Positions 13,150-22,733 of a stretch of DNA of 64,000 bases are shown one piece after another (within the stretch, counting starts at the first letter, position 1; every line of letters begins with the position of its first letter). The position numbers and the translations under genes are program-made. Under the pieces are notes generated by a model. That model was not told the DNA's origin, did not search any database, and saw only the letters and a list, made by a program, of their open reading frames with translations. The stretch is from positions 1-64,000 of the forward strand of contig CAMPDV010001202.1 in assembly GCA_946699065.1 (NCBI GenBank), read 5' to 3'. This DNA is from Loxodes magnus. Lineage: Eukaryota > Ciliophora > Karyorelictea > Loxodida > Loxodidae.

Positions 13150-14072
13150 ATTTATTTAATATTGTTTAGCAGTAGATTTCACATCTGCCGCTTAAAATAA
13201 GTTTATAAGTTTTATCTCTCCTCCATTTTGTTTATTCCTTGTCGTCTTCTTCCGATAGGTCTTGTTAAAATCAGTCTCAGTGTATCTTGATTCAATTTTC
13301 TCTTATAGATTCCTCCTTTCCAATTGCAAAGCAGCCTTTCTCTTTCCTTTTTTTTCCTTGATTAATTATTTTTTCTTGAATTGATAAAATTTCTTGCACT
13401 AGTTGTATAAGAGACCTTGTTAACAACAAAAGTAGCATTTCTTTAAAAATATAATCCTCCTTGCTGTTCTTCCGTTTGACTTGCTTCCTTCTATTTCTTC
13501 AATCTCCATTTTGCAATTTTAGTTAGGTTCCTTTTCAATTTGTTCCACTTGTTGTTGACTTGAAATTTTAAATTCCAATTGTGTATTTTAGCTCTGAATT
13601 TATTGTATCTAAGATTTTGTCTAATTATCTTATTCTTGCTGGTACTTTCATAAAGCATCAATCTCCCTTTCCTAATTGGCCATTCTAAGATCAAGGTATC
13701 TTAAATTCCATGAGAGATCTGCTCTGTCAACTTCGTGTTCTCCTTACAAAACTTTTTAACCTCTTCCTGGAGGTTTAGTACCACTTTTATGAGCTATTCC
13801 ATGCTAATCTGGCCAGAAGGGTTGAACTCCGATACCTCCTGGTGTAAAACAGACTTCATCTACTTCCTTGGTTTCTCATTTGAGGTTGGAGTTTCCATAT
13901 GGATTGTCTTTAGGTCTTGTTTTCGTTACTCTTTTTAATTTCCAGGTTATTAAGTAAGAAAAAGTTAGGGTTATGAAAAAGAAGACTGCTAAGAAATGGT
14001 TTCCTGCTTCCTCTCTTCTTTTTTGGCTAAAGAAGAGGTGGTATAGAAGCCCTTTTTGAAACCTTCTACCAT
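13150..14072 (-). CDS. Gag-like ORF1, coiled coil + knuckle (His lost), copy 1
   Basis: Starts at the ATG at 14072 with MVEGFKKGFYTTSS, the same N-terminus as the ORF1 at 7404. A conserved core follows: SVLHQEV, then NPSGQISMEQLIKVVLNLQ, a helical segment predicted to be coiled coil. A one-base break near 13700 shifts the frame in both copies, after which a Gln-rich helix (IEKEPNQNCKMEIEEIEG) leads to a knuckle at 13396-13437. The knuckle reads CYFCCQQGLLYNQC: spacing C-x2-C-x4-x-x4-C, with Leu where copy 2 has the zinc-binding His. It is probably a non-functional ORF1 fossil of a LINE related to, but distinct from, the one at 6520-7404. Confidence 0.6.
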
Positions 14073-14442
14073 TTTTTTCTATTTTTAAGAGTAATTAATA
14101 TTAGTATCAGTATTTTCTTTTCTTAATTTGTATTTCATATAATTACTCTTCATATTTTTACTCTTTATATCACATCAAAAAATCAAGAATATCTAAGTCC
14201 GGATTCTAAAAACTTATTATGGCTTAACTTAAACATAAGCCTTTAAATTACATCAATCTAATTTACTTAATTTCACTTAGAATATTTTTAAAGGTTCTTA
14301 TATAAGAGTTTTCATTTGAAAAGGCTTTTAAAAATTAATAAAAAAGGAATAAAATATTTGACACTTAATTTATTAAATACCTCTTTTTCAAGTCATTTTT
14401 AGTTTTTAATTTAATTAATTAATTTCAACTAAAAAAGTTTTT

Positions 14443-14718
14443 TGCACCGGAAACTCCTTTCCGATTGCACGACCCGACGCTCTCTTTTTATGGAATAACG
14501 GGGATATCCTGTTGCGCTCCAGGCACAGCTGCTAGGGAGCTCCATCGCTATGAGCAGCCAGGCTTCAAGCCCCTACCAAGAGCGGATAATCTCAAAGACA
14601 GTGTTCCCTTCAGAAAATGACTCTGACCAGGGACTTTCTTAGTGACAGGAAAGGAACTTGTTCCTAGCCATAAAACCAGAAAGTGTTGTTAAGAAGGTCA
14701 TTCTCAGCTCCCATCATC
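14443..14718. other. GC-rich island of unknown nature, copy 1 (copy 2: 39705-39979)
   Basis: About 275 bp at roughly half GC inside DNA that is about three-quarters AT. It has several self-complementary stretches, for example CGGAAACTCCTTTCCG near 14448 and the pair GCTGCT...AGCAGC flanking a loop near 14528-14563. One plus-strand frame is free of TAA and TAG, contains many Pro/Gly/Ala codons unlike anything else here, and reads two TGA as Trp. Copy 2 has a one-base loss in the CCCC near the middle, arguing against protein coding. It could be a structured RNA gene, a SINE-like retroposon or a recently acquired fragment. No known RNA family was recognised. Confidence 0.45.
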
Positions 14719-14793
14719 TTTTCAATTATTTAGTTTTTAATATAATTAAGAAGTTATAAATTTACATTTAAATGAGTTAATTAATTTTATTAT

Positions 14794-14827
14794 ACAGCGC
14801 GTAGTACCTCGTTGGTGCGCAGTTCTT
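14794..14827 (+). repeat. Conserved GC-rich hairpin element a, copy 1 (copy 2: 40055-40088)
   Basis: Short element of the form AGCGCGTAG-TAC-loop-GTG-CGC-A-G. GCG pairs with CGC and TAC with GTG (one wobble pair) around a seven-base loop, with a TAG bulge on the 5' side. The same element recurs in the same orientation at 16930-16963. Confidence 0.55.
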
Positions 14828-15584
14828 TCCATATTTCAATATATTTCCGTTTCTTCTTGTAAATTTTTCCAAATCTTTTATAATATAATTTTTTTCTTTC
14901 TTTTGATAATTTTAGTTGTTATTGTCTCTTCTTTTTTACTCCAACTACTTTTACTAGTTTTAGTATTCTTAGTTGAAGTAGGGTAATTTCTAGCACCTTT
15001 TCCACAGATGCGTTTGAGAGTTACAGTAATAACATCTTTTTGCTTGTCGTTTAGGTTGAAATCTTAAGTATTTTCACCTTAAATTATCATGGGATTATTC
15101 TTTTATTCTTTCAGTTTCATTTAAATTTATAATTTGTACAAGTTTTCTTCTATTTTTACAAACTTTTTGAGCAGTTCTTTCTGTTTCTATTGCTAGTTTT
15201 GAGATTAACTGTTTTAGTCTTGTGAAATATTTCAAAATGCGTTAAGTTCTCTTTCTTAGGTTTTGAGTCTCGATTTTATTTCCTCTTCAAGTTCAAGTTT
15301 TTCCATTCACTTCTTATTGTCTGTTTTCAAATTTTTTGACTTGTTCTTGGAGTTCCAGCACTACTTTAATCAACTAATCATAATTTATTTACTTTATGTG
15401 GAAGATTTGAGACTTCCAACCACATTATATTTTTAGCCTATTTTCTAAATTTTTCTTCGGAGGTGGGAGATTCATCGTGATGGGTGACCTTTTTGGTAGC
15501 CTTTTCCTGGCACTAGCCTTTCTAGGATGTCTTTAACTCCTGCTTTTTTTGAGCCACAAAGAATCCTGTTTTGAATCCTGACAT
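14828..15584 (-). CDS. Gag-like ORF1 with intact CCHC knuckle, copy 1
   Basis: Minus-strand ORF1 starting at ATG 15584 (MSGFKTGFFVAQKKQE), a diverged form of the FKKGFYTTS N-terminus of its neighbours. The coil core NYDQLIKVVLELQEQVKKF is recognisable. At 14993-15034 it encodes a complete CCHC knuckle, CYYCNSQTHLWKRC. The N-terminus, coil and knuckle are not all in one frame, so at least two breaks are likely. It stands head-to-head with the plus-strand ORF1 at 15738; the 5' ends are only about 150 bp apart and could share a promoter region or reflect an inverted insertion. Confidence 0.6.
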
Positions 15585-15737
15585 TTTTCTTTTATTCCTT
15601 ATTATTTTTAATTAGAAATTTTATTTTGCTTTAAATAGAAAAATTTCAGTTTAAAATTCGATTAAATTAATAACTAAATAAATGTAAATAGCAATTCTTT
15701 TGCAGTTTCTTATAATCAAAAGTGAGATTAAAAATAA

Positions 15738-16500
15738 GAGTATAATTTCAGAAAGGGATTCTTTACGGCTCCAAGGAAATAAGAGTTTAGAACACAATAT
15801 AACTACAAGGAGGCTAAAAGCAACAGAAAACTAATCAAGTTGCAATGACTCCAACCTTGGAAAAGATACCGAGGCATTTGACTAAGTCCGTTCTCCATTA
15901 AGAGGTCTTGAAAATTAATCCCTCTGGACAGATGAGCATGAAACAGCTCATCAAGATGGTGCTGAATCTCCAGGGAGAGATCAAGAAACTCCTAAAGGAG
16001 AACATTAACTGACTTAGCTAATAAATGATGGATTCTAAGATATGCTAGGTTTAAGAATGACTAATTAAGAGAGGGAAATCGGCGTTCTATTAAATTACCA
16101 GCGAGATTAAATCAGTAAGACAAATTACCAACTCTAAAAGATGCAAGAAAAAATGAACATATGGAGAACATCTTCCAAAGTTAAAGAGTTAATTCAGTAA
16201 ACTAAAATTAAGAGACATACTTAATGAAAAAGAATTAGAAAAAAAATTTATTATTGTAATAACATAAGACACTAGTACAAGAACTGCCTGAAATTCCAGA
16301 TCTTAAAAAGAGTGTTGAATCTAAAAGCAAAAGAAGAGAGAATAGATTTACTACATCAAGAATGGAGACATTTGCAGAAGAAAATGGACCTAAGATTAAA
16401 GAATTAAAGAGTAATTAGAGCAAAGAGAAGAAGATAGCCATGTCTTAACAATCAAAAAATCTAAGTTTGAAAACTTATTTTAAAGGGAAGTGATGTACTG
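15738..16500 (+). pseudogene. Gag-like ORF1, plus strand, start codon lost, copy 1
   Basis: N-terminal block YNFRKGFFTAPRKQE near 15741, related to the FKKGFYTTS start of the sister genes, but the ATG present in copy 2 is missing here. The core INPSGQMSMKQLIKMVLNLQ near 15920 is the clearest version of the family motif. The knuckle at 16246-16287 reads IYYCNNIRHQYKNC: the second Cys, His and last Cys keep CCHC spacing, while the first Cys is Ile. Several frame changes separate these blocks. It is a degenerate LINE ORF1 lying divergently from 14828-15584. Confidence 0.55.
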
Positions 16501-16929
16501 ATTTTTAACAATTTAAAACAAAATTTAAAATCAAAAGAATGGAGGAAAGAAATTTTTTAATTTCCTTAATTTATTTTTTGCATTTGAGATTTTTTTTTGG
16601 ATCCAAATCTTTATCTGAAAGATTATCTGGTCTTGGCAGGAACTTGAAGCCTATGATAAAGAAATATATACTCATTACTCATAGTAATCGCTGTATGCAA
16701 AATGAGAATATTCCTATCATTTCTATTAAGAGGTATCTCAGAGAAAGTAGCAAGGTGAGAATTTAGCTTTCCTCAAGCACTCAAAATTAATCAATATCAT
16801 TATTAATATGCAGCTAACTCTCTCTTAAAGATCTTGAAATAAACTAAGAAAAGTTTTAATATTGATTTTGGTGATGTTAAGCTACTATTATTAAATGAGA
16901 ATTTATATATAATAAATAAATTTGATTAT

Positions 16930-16963
16930 AGAGCGCGTAGCACTCTTGTTGGTGCGCAGCTCT
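16930..16963 (+). repeat. Conserved GC-rich hairpin element b, copy 1 (copy 2: 42190-42223)
   Basis: Second occurrence in the unit of the hairpin at 14794. Here the stem is extended: AGAGC pairs with GCTCT, GCG with CGC and CAC with GTG. In copy 2 the CAC is TAC, which turns one C-G pair into a U-G wobble and keeps the stem. Elements a and b are in the same orientation although the ORF1 genes next to them point in opposite directions, so the hairpin is not simply part of one LINE end. Confidence 0.55.
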
Positions 16964-16977
16964 TTAAAAAAATGTTT

Positions 16978-17100
16978 CATACTGACAAGAATGTTTGTTA
17001 CTGATAAAATTATCAGATACTGATAAACCTTGTTCAATACTGGTATAATTATTCAGTACTGATAAAAATGTTCAATACTGATATAATTTTAGAATACTCG
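16978..17100. repeat. Minisatellite of about 19-21 bp units, copy 1 (copy 2: 42238-42360)
   Basis: About six imperfect tandem units with consensus ATACTGATAAAAATGTTCA, directly after the hairpin at 16930. Unit length varies by one or two bases. It leads straight into the duplicated 62-bp block at 17159. Confidence 0.7.
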
Positions 17101-17158
17101 TAATCTTTAATACTTGCTGGAGGTCCAAGGACATGGCAGGGTTGCGTCTCATTGCATC

Positions 17159-17373
17159 ACCAAAGCAGAGAACGACATGTGTCAATTATTGGTACTTAAA
17201 TTCCCCAACCTCTGATGAAGCTCGCAATATTATTTCTTTTTCGTTCCAGAATTACAAATAAACTAAGCCAAGCCAGTGCCGAAGGTCTAAGAATCTTATG
17301 TCTCGAGCCAAACCAAAGCAGAGGAAGACATAAAATCGATTATGGGTACTTAACTTCCCCAACCTCTGATGAA
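17159..17373. repeat. Two 62-bp direct repeats, 152 bp apart, copy 1 (copy 2: 42419-42633)
   Basis: Units at 17159-17220 and 17311-17373 share the start ACCAAAGCAGAG and the end CCCCAACCTCTGATGAAG, with a more variable middle. Their reading frame would repeat the peptide SPTSDE. In copy 2 both units stay in one open frame. The spacer differs between copies by several small indels, more than elsewhere in the unit. The block is GC-richer than its surroundings and may be a short retroposon or part of a transcribed RNA. Nothing known was recognised. Confidence 0.55.
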
Positions 17374-17459
17374 GATGACCTTGTTGTTCACCTTCGAACA
17401 ACTATGGCAGTTTTAAAAAAATATATAGTATTTCTATTTAGTCTCTTAGTTTAAGATAA

Positions 17460-18239
17460 TAAAAAATTCCTTTTTATTAATTGTCGCATTTACTTTTAAT
17501 TTGAACAAATACTAAAGAATATTTTGCTCTAATAGCCTTTAATTTATTTAACACAATAATCTTATTTAATAAAAAGCTTCTTTATATAGCTTCTGATTTT
17601 AAATTTTATTTTATTTATGTAAAAAATCATTTTCTTTCCTCTCATTGCACCTTTCTTACTTCTATTCTTCATCTTAGGATTTATTTTATTCTTCTATGCT
17701 TCTAATTGTTTTTATATACTTAATCCAAAAGATTATGCTTTTTTCTATAAAATGTATTAAACTTTCTTATGTGAATTGTATTTTCATTAGACTTAACTTA
17801 TTACATAGCATGTTATATATCTTACTTGTAATACAAATATAAGCTTAATCTAGTTTAAAATAGCTTGCTTTTAGTTATTATGCGATAAAAATTCTTATAA
17901 GAATTGGCTTTAAAAAGGAATATAAGCTTACTATTACCTAAAAACTGGAACTAAAAGCATTTTTGCTTTAATTTAAGCTAAATCAGTTCAAAAATCCAAA
18001 CTCTGATATTGTATTTTTATAGTCAAAATGTTCTTATTACGATTTACCGTATCAAAGATATTTAAGTAGTAGCATTTAAATTTATCAACTTGATGCTTAT
18101 AAAATAGTATTTTCTAAGAGTATAATAAACTTCTTACTTTTAAATTGAAAACAAATTCTTCTATAAAGGTTCTAGCTTTAAAGGATGCTTTCAACTACTG
18201 GCTTTAGTCTTTAATCTTTATACTTAGTCATTTATATGG
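17460..18239. other. AT-rich stretch without a recognised gene (copy 2: 42720-43499)
   Basis: No domain or coding-like frame recognised on either strand. Confidence 0.45.
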
Positions 18240-18590
18240 CTGAACTAATCGCTCTGGAAGGTATGTAAGGTGTCAATCTCCCTCTCTAAATTAGTCACTC
18301 GCAAGTCAAGCATATCTTAAAGTCTGTGGTTGATTTACTCTGCCATTTTTTTGTGGAGTTTCTTAATCTATTCCTGGAGGTTCAGCGCCACCTTGATGTG
18401 CTGTTCTTAATTCATCTGTCCAGAAACATTGGATTTTAAGACCTCTGGTGTAATGCAGACTTCACCTTTTTTCTACGTTTCTCTCACGAGATAGGCATTA
18501 TTGCATCATGTGTGCTTTCTGATAGTTCTGCTGCACTCCGAGTTCCTATTCCTTTGGAGCGGCAAAGAATTCCTTTCTGAAATGAATAAT
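18240..18590 (-). pseudogene. Truncated gag-like ORF1 remnant (copy 2: 43500-43850)
   Basis: Minus-strand remnant of the same ORF1 family. The N-terminal block FRKEFFAAPKEQEL (near 18575) lacks an ATG, and the coil core VSGQMNQEQHIKVALNLQE lies near 18380-18440, followed by a helix ending EREIDTLHTF. A one-base loss near 18450 separates the two parts. No zinc knuckle was found downstream, so the 3' half is gone or unrecognisable. Confidence 0.55.
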
Positions 18591-18927
18591 CTTTTTAGTT
18601 CTATTGATTGGACTTAATGATCTAAAATACTTATAGAGAATATAAGCATTTTATCATATTCTTTAATTAAAGAAATACGTAAACATGATATAATACTAAT
18701 TTTAAAATATCAATTTCAATTAATTTAAGCTTTTAAATTATCTAAGCCAATAAATGCTTCCTTTAAAATATCAAGAATAATCTTAAAATAATTATGAGAA
18801 TATTGCTTATATTATTGTAAGAACCTAAGAGAAATATGAGAAAAACAAAGATTAGACAAAAAATTAATGTTAAACACTATTAATATTTTATACTTTTAAT
18901 TTTTAAGTTTTTTATTTAAAGTTCATA

Positions 18928-20841
18928 TCACCAATGGAAAAGATCTATTTCTAAAGCTTCAACCATATAATTTCGAATATCTTTAACAACTTCTTGAAAT
19001 TTGGTTTTTTCAAAGGTAACATTACAAGCTGGACATTTAATTTCATATATTATGCTTAGCTGGCTTTTTAATTTTTATGGATCTTAAGTCAAAGGAATTA
19101 TGCTTTAGTTAGCTTATTATTTATATAGCATTATAATGCACTCTTCACAAAATTCATGATTGCAATTCATTACATAATTGTTCTAAAAACTCTAGCAATG
19201 ATTGCATTCACTTAAAGCTTTTGTAAACATATTTTCCTAGTTTATTTCACTCTTTATTTATTTGTAAAAGTTAAAAAATTCTTTCTTTTACAATAAACTT
19301 ACCTTTTTAAAAGGATTTTAGTAGAGGAAACCTTACTAGTATTCACCAAATTAATTCATCTATTTGCTACCTTTATTTTATGATTTCTTCTTTTGCTTGA
19401 TAAAGAATTGTCTTTTTCCCTCTCGTTAAAAAATATTAAATAAATTATTTGTTTTTTAGCAATTATGACATGAGAATTCTAAAGATTATAACTGCTATTA
19501 ATAAAGAGCATCTTATTATTATTTCTTATTATGTATCTTATATAAATCTAATCCAACTGACTAAAATAAACTCTAAATGCACATCTAGCAAATGTAATGA
19601 CCACAATCCATTTTTAAATTCTAAGAAGATTTAAAGCAAAAATTGCATTTACTTTATTCGCTTTCATCTTATGTATCTTCTTAATCGTAATCTACTAATT
19701 AAATCTATCCTCTAAGCATAAAATATTAAACTGTATTCCTAACTTTTTGATTATCCACCTAGAAGGAACATTCTGGACAAGTCAATTTAAAGTCTAACTT
19801 TTATTTAAATTGAGACTAAGATTACTTCTATATATGAGAGCTTAGGTATTTGTCTAAGCATAATTCGCAGAGAATATGATTGCAAGTTAGTTGAAAAGAT
19901 TAGGAGTTTGTACATTTAGTGCATGGTTTGTTAACTAAGCTTAATATATTTCCTTTAGCATTTAAATTTTTAATAGTTTCTATTATTTGGCTTTGATCAA
20001 CGTCAAAATAATAACACTACTCAACTTAAGAGTTGTTTCAGTAATCTAATATCTGTTGATCAGTTATACTTTATTGGTGTTGGTAGTTTTAAGAGTGTTA
20101 AATGGCTTGACTATTGTTAATTAGCTGGTCTTTCTGTTCTATTAGTTTCTGTAAGGAAGCAAGTTACTGCTTAATATCTTGATTTTGTATCTTAAGCTAC
20201 TAAATTAGGTAAGTTGTTTCTTACTCTAATTAATTGGGAGAGATTACTTAAGCATAATGTTGATTGTTTTAAGTTTCTGTAAGTTAATGGCTGATTAAGG
20301 AAAAGTTGAATATTTAAGGTATGTATTTATAGCTATCTTGCTAAAATAGATAGAGAAAGTTAGATTATTAGGGTAAAAATGATATGCAGCTGTATATTTA
20401 ATTTAGTTAACCGTTAATCTAAATTAGCTCTTGTAGATCTAAAATGGTTTTAAATTCCTGAGGAAAAGGCTTTGCAAGTATGAGCTAGATATCTGCTTGT
20501 AAGTTGGATAAGTTTTATGAGCATGAATGAATCTAACTTTCTAATGAAGCTTCTTTTAAGTTAGAGGGTAAGTTAGTTAGGAAGCTTTTATTATTCTTGT
20601 ATATTTACTAAATTTAATCTACTTGCTGCTATGATTATTATATGTCTTTCTTCATTGTTATTACATTATTCTTAATCAGATAGAAAGACTCAGCTGTCTA
20701 CTTTATCTTATGATTTTTGTGTTCTACAATGCATTAAGAGCAAAGTAGAGTTTGCTTAGGAAAAGCTTCTTTTAAAATACAGGAAACGCAGCTCAATTCT
20801 ATTTTATTTTGATGAATAGAGCAAAATATTTGGACATCCAT
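18928..20841 (-). CDS. B-box / coiled-coil / triple-RING protein, copy 1
   Basis: 637-residue frame from ATG 20841 to TGA 18928, read with TAA/TAG = Gln and an internal TGA as Trp. The domain order matches the inverted copy at 61935-63848: an N-terminal B-box-like zinc site, a long Gln-rich helical region, then three C3HC4 RING fingers. It is a putative E3 ubiquitin ligase; each RING would bind two zinc ions and could recruit an E2 enzyme. Against copy 3 there are a few substitutions, including the last residues before the stop (His-Trp instead of His-Cys). No frame break was seen. The gene lies at the right end of the unit, downstream of the degenerate ORF1 cluster. Neighbouring AT-rich sequence shows no obvious partner. 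Confidence 0.75.
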
Positions 20842-20942
20842 TTATAAAATAATTTGATTAAGAAACTAAGCTAAGCAAGCAGCATTAGAATTTATTTAAG
20901 TACTTGCTGAATTTAAAGGTCTCTTGCTATACATTTAAATTA

Positions 20943-22733
20943 GAAATAAAGATTTATATAATTAAATAATTGGACTAGTTAGTTTATTTCTAGTTATTTA
21001 TTAAATTCTATCTTCTCTTTAAAGTTAGAAAATTTAAGATTTTAATTTAAACATTTTATGCTTATTTATGTGGTAGTTATGCATAAATATCAATTACCTT
21101 TAAACTATAAAAACATTCTTTTACTCTAATAGTTCAAACTTAGTTTATATCATCTTTTAGTAACGTATTCAAGCTTTTCATCAATATAAGAGAATTAAAC
21201 TAATTCTTAATTTTGCTAATTTAAGTAATAATTAAATAAGTTACTAGAAGCTAATTCATAACTAAAAAGAGCTATTCTTAAAGTATTGCCACCTAAGTTT
21301 ATACAATAACTAAGCATTATATTTCCTATTAAAACTAGTAGACCTTATATTAAGCTCTTTAACATTGCTACTAACTACTAGCATTCTCTAAAGCTATATA
21401 ATTTTTAAATTATAGATACCTTAAAATATTTTATTTCGTACATAGATTAAGTTAGACAATCAGGCAATATTTTATCTAAATGCAAGATACTTTTTATAGC
21501 TTTAACCTAAAATTTTAGATCTTCTAATAGATTTTAAAAATCAGTTTTTCTTATTATAGCATCAAGTCAGAAAATAAATGCGTATGTGGTTTATAGATTA
21601 AGTATTCGATCATTGTCTCTCTTTTCTAAAATGCAGACTGAATTTTTATAGTTATTTAACTGCGTGATACAAAGCTTTAAAAATTTTGCATATTATTACT
21701 AGGATTATGCTTAATTAATTTTTTTCTCTTTTAACAAGGAAATTATTAGAGAACACTGTGAGATATAGTGAGAATGTTTCGAGAAAAGAATGAAAGTTAT
21801 TACAGAATATTAGTGACTTTTTTCTTCTCTATATGAAATAGACTTAGACTAAATAATGGTTAAATTGCTGAAATTTAGTAAATAGGATGTTATTATGAAT
21901 TAAGTTTAGCAATCATATGTATTTGGCTTTTATTTATATTGTAGGACTAAATAATAAACTTGCCTTTTTTAATTTGCTAGTGTTCATTCTTAAATTATAA
22001 TTCATTGTTCTATCTTTTTTGCTTCCAATTGTTTTAGAATAAAAACGTTATTAGATTTTATGAATCTCATCTTTATGAAACTTGCCTCAAATTAAATCTC
22101 TTACTATTTGGAGAAAAATAATTATACTACTAATTTATATATCTCTTAGCTTTCTTCTTAAGAGACTACTAAACTATTATGCTTATAAAAGCTATTGCTT
22201 ATTCCTATGATTGACTGTAGAAGCATTAAAAAATGCATAACAGAAAGCTATAGTGTAAAATAATAAGAATGATTGACTTAAATTCTAATTTAGGCTCTTA
22301 AAGTTTCTTCTTTTCTCTTTTATTAATATAAGTTAGTTAGATCTATTTAACCTATTAAATACAGTATTATTATAGGTAGTTCATGTTTATATAGAAATAT
22401 ACATACTTAAGATTTATAAAGGATATATCTCTTAATAGGTAGTGGTATATCATAGAATTATAATGAAAACAGTACAAGCATACTATACTAGCTATTTTAT
22501 ATGAATCTTATTAATTATTTATTAAAACTCTATTTCCATAAAAATCTTTTAGAATTAAAAATACAATCAATGCATAAATAATAAAGACCCAGCTTTATAG
22601 AAATTAAAACTACAATATACCTAAATTTATAATCAACAAAGATCAAACTTTATGGGCTTTTAAATACTTAATAATTCTATTATTTCTATCATAAGTGCTA
22701 CCTTATTTTAAGTCTTTCAACTTCTTTTCCTCC
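20943..22733. other. AT-rich stretch upstream of the RING gene (copy 2: 46201-47991)
   Basis: No gene, RNA or repeat family recognised on either strand. The first 100 bp before ATG 20841 are shared with copy 3, so the putative promoter of copy 3 would retain only about 100 bp of the ancestral upstream sequence. Confidence 0.45.

Larger units (their letters stand above)
1..22733. repeat. Large segmental repeat unit, copy 1
   Basis: This block matches 25264-47991 in the same orientation almost base for base. Position 1 equals 25264, and the match ends where both copies read a short CTCC and then diverge (22733 and 47991). The offset stays between 25258 and 25264 across 22.7 kb, so differences are point changes and small indels. 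The left edge lies outside the window, so the true unit may be longer. Coding and non-coding parts are about equally conserved, which points to a recent duplication rather than selection. Confidence 0.97.

Noticed and set aside
6520-16500. LTR retroelement or Polinton, suggested by gag-like knuckles
   Set aside because: No long terminal repeats, protease, integrase or capsid signature was seen. Coiled coil plus CCHC next to APE/RT LINE bodies fits LINE ORF1.
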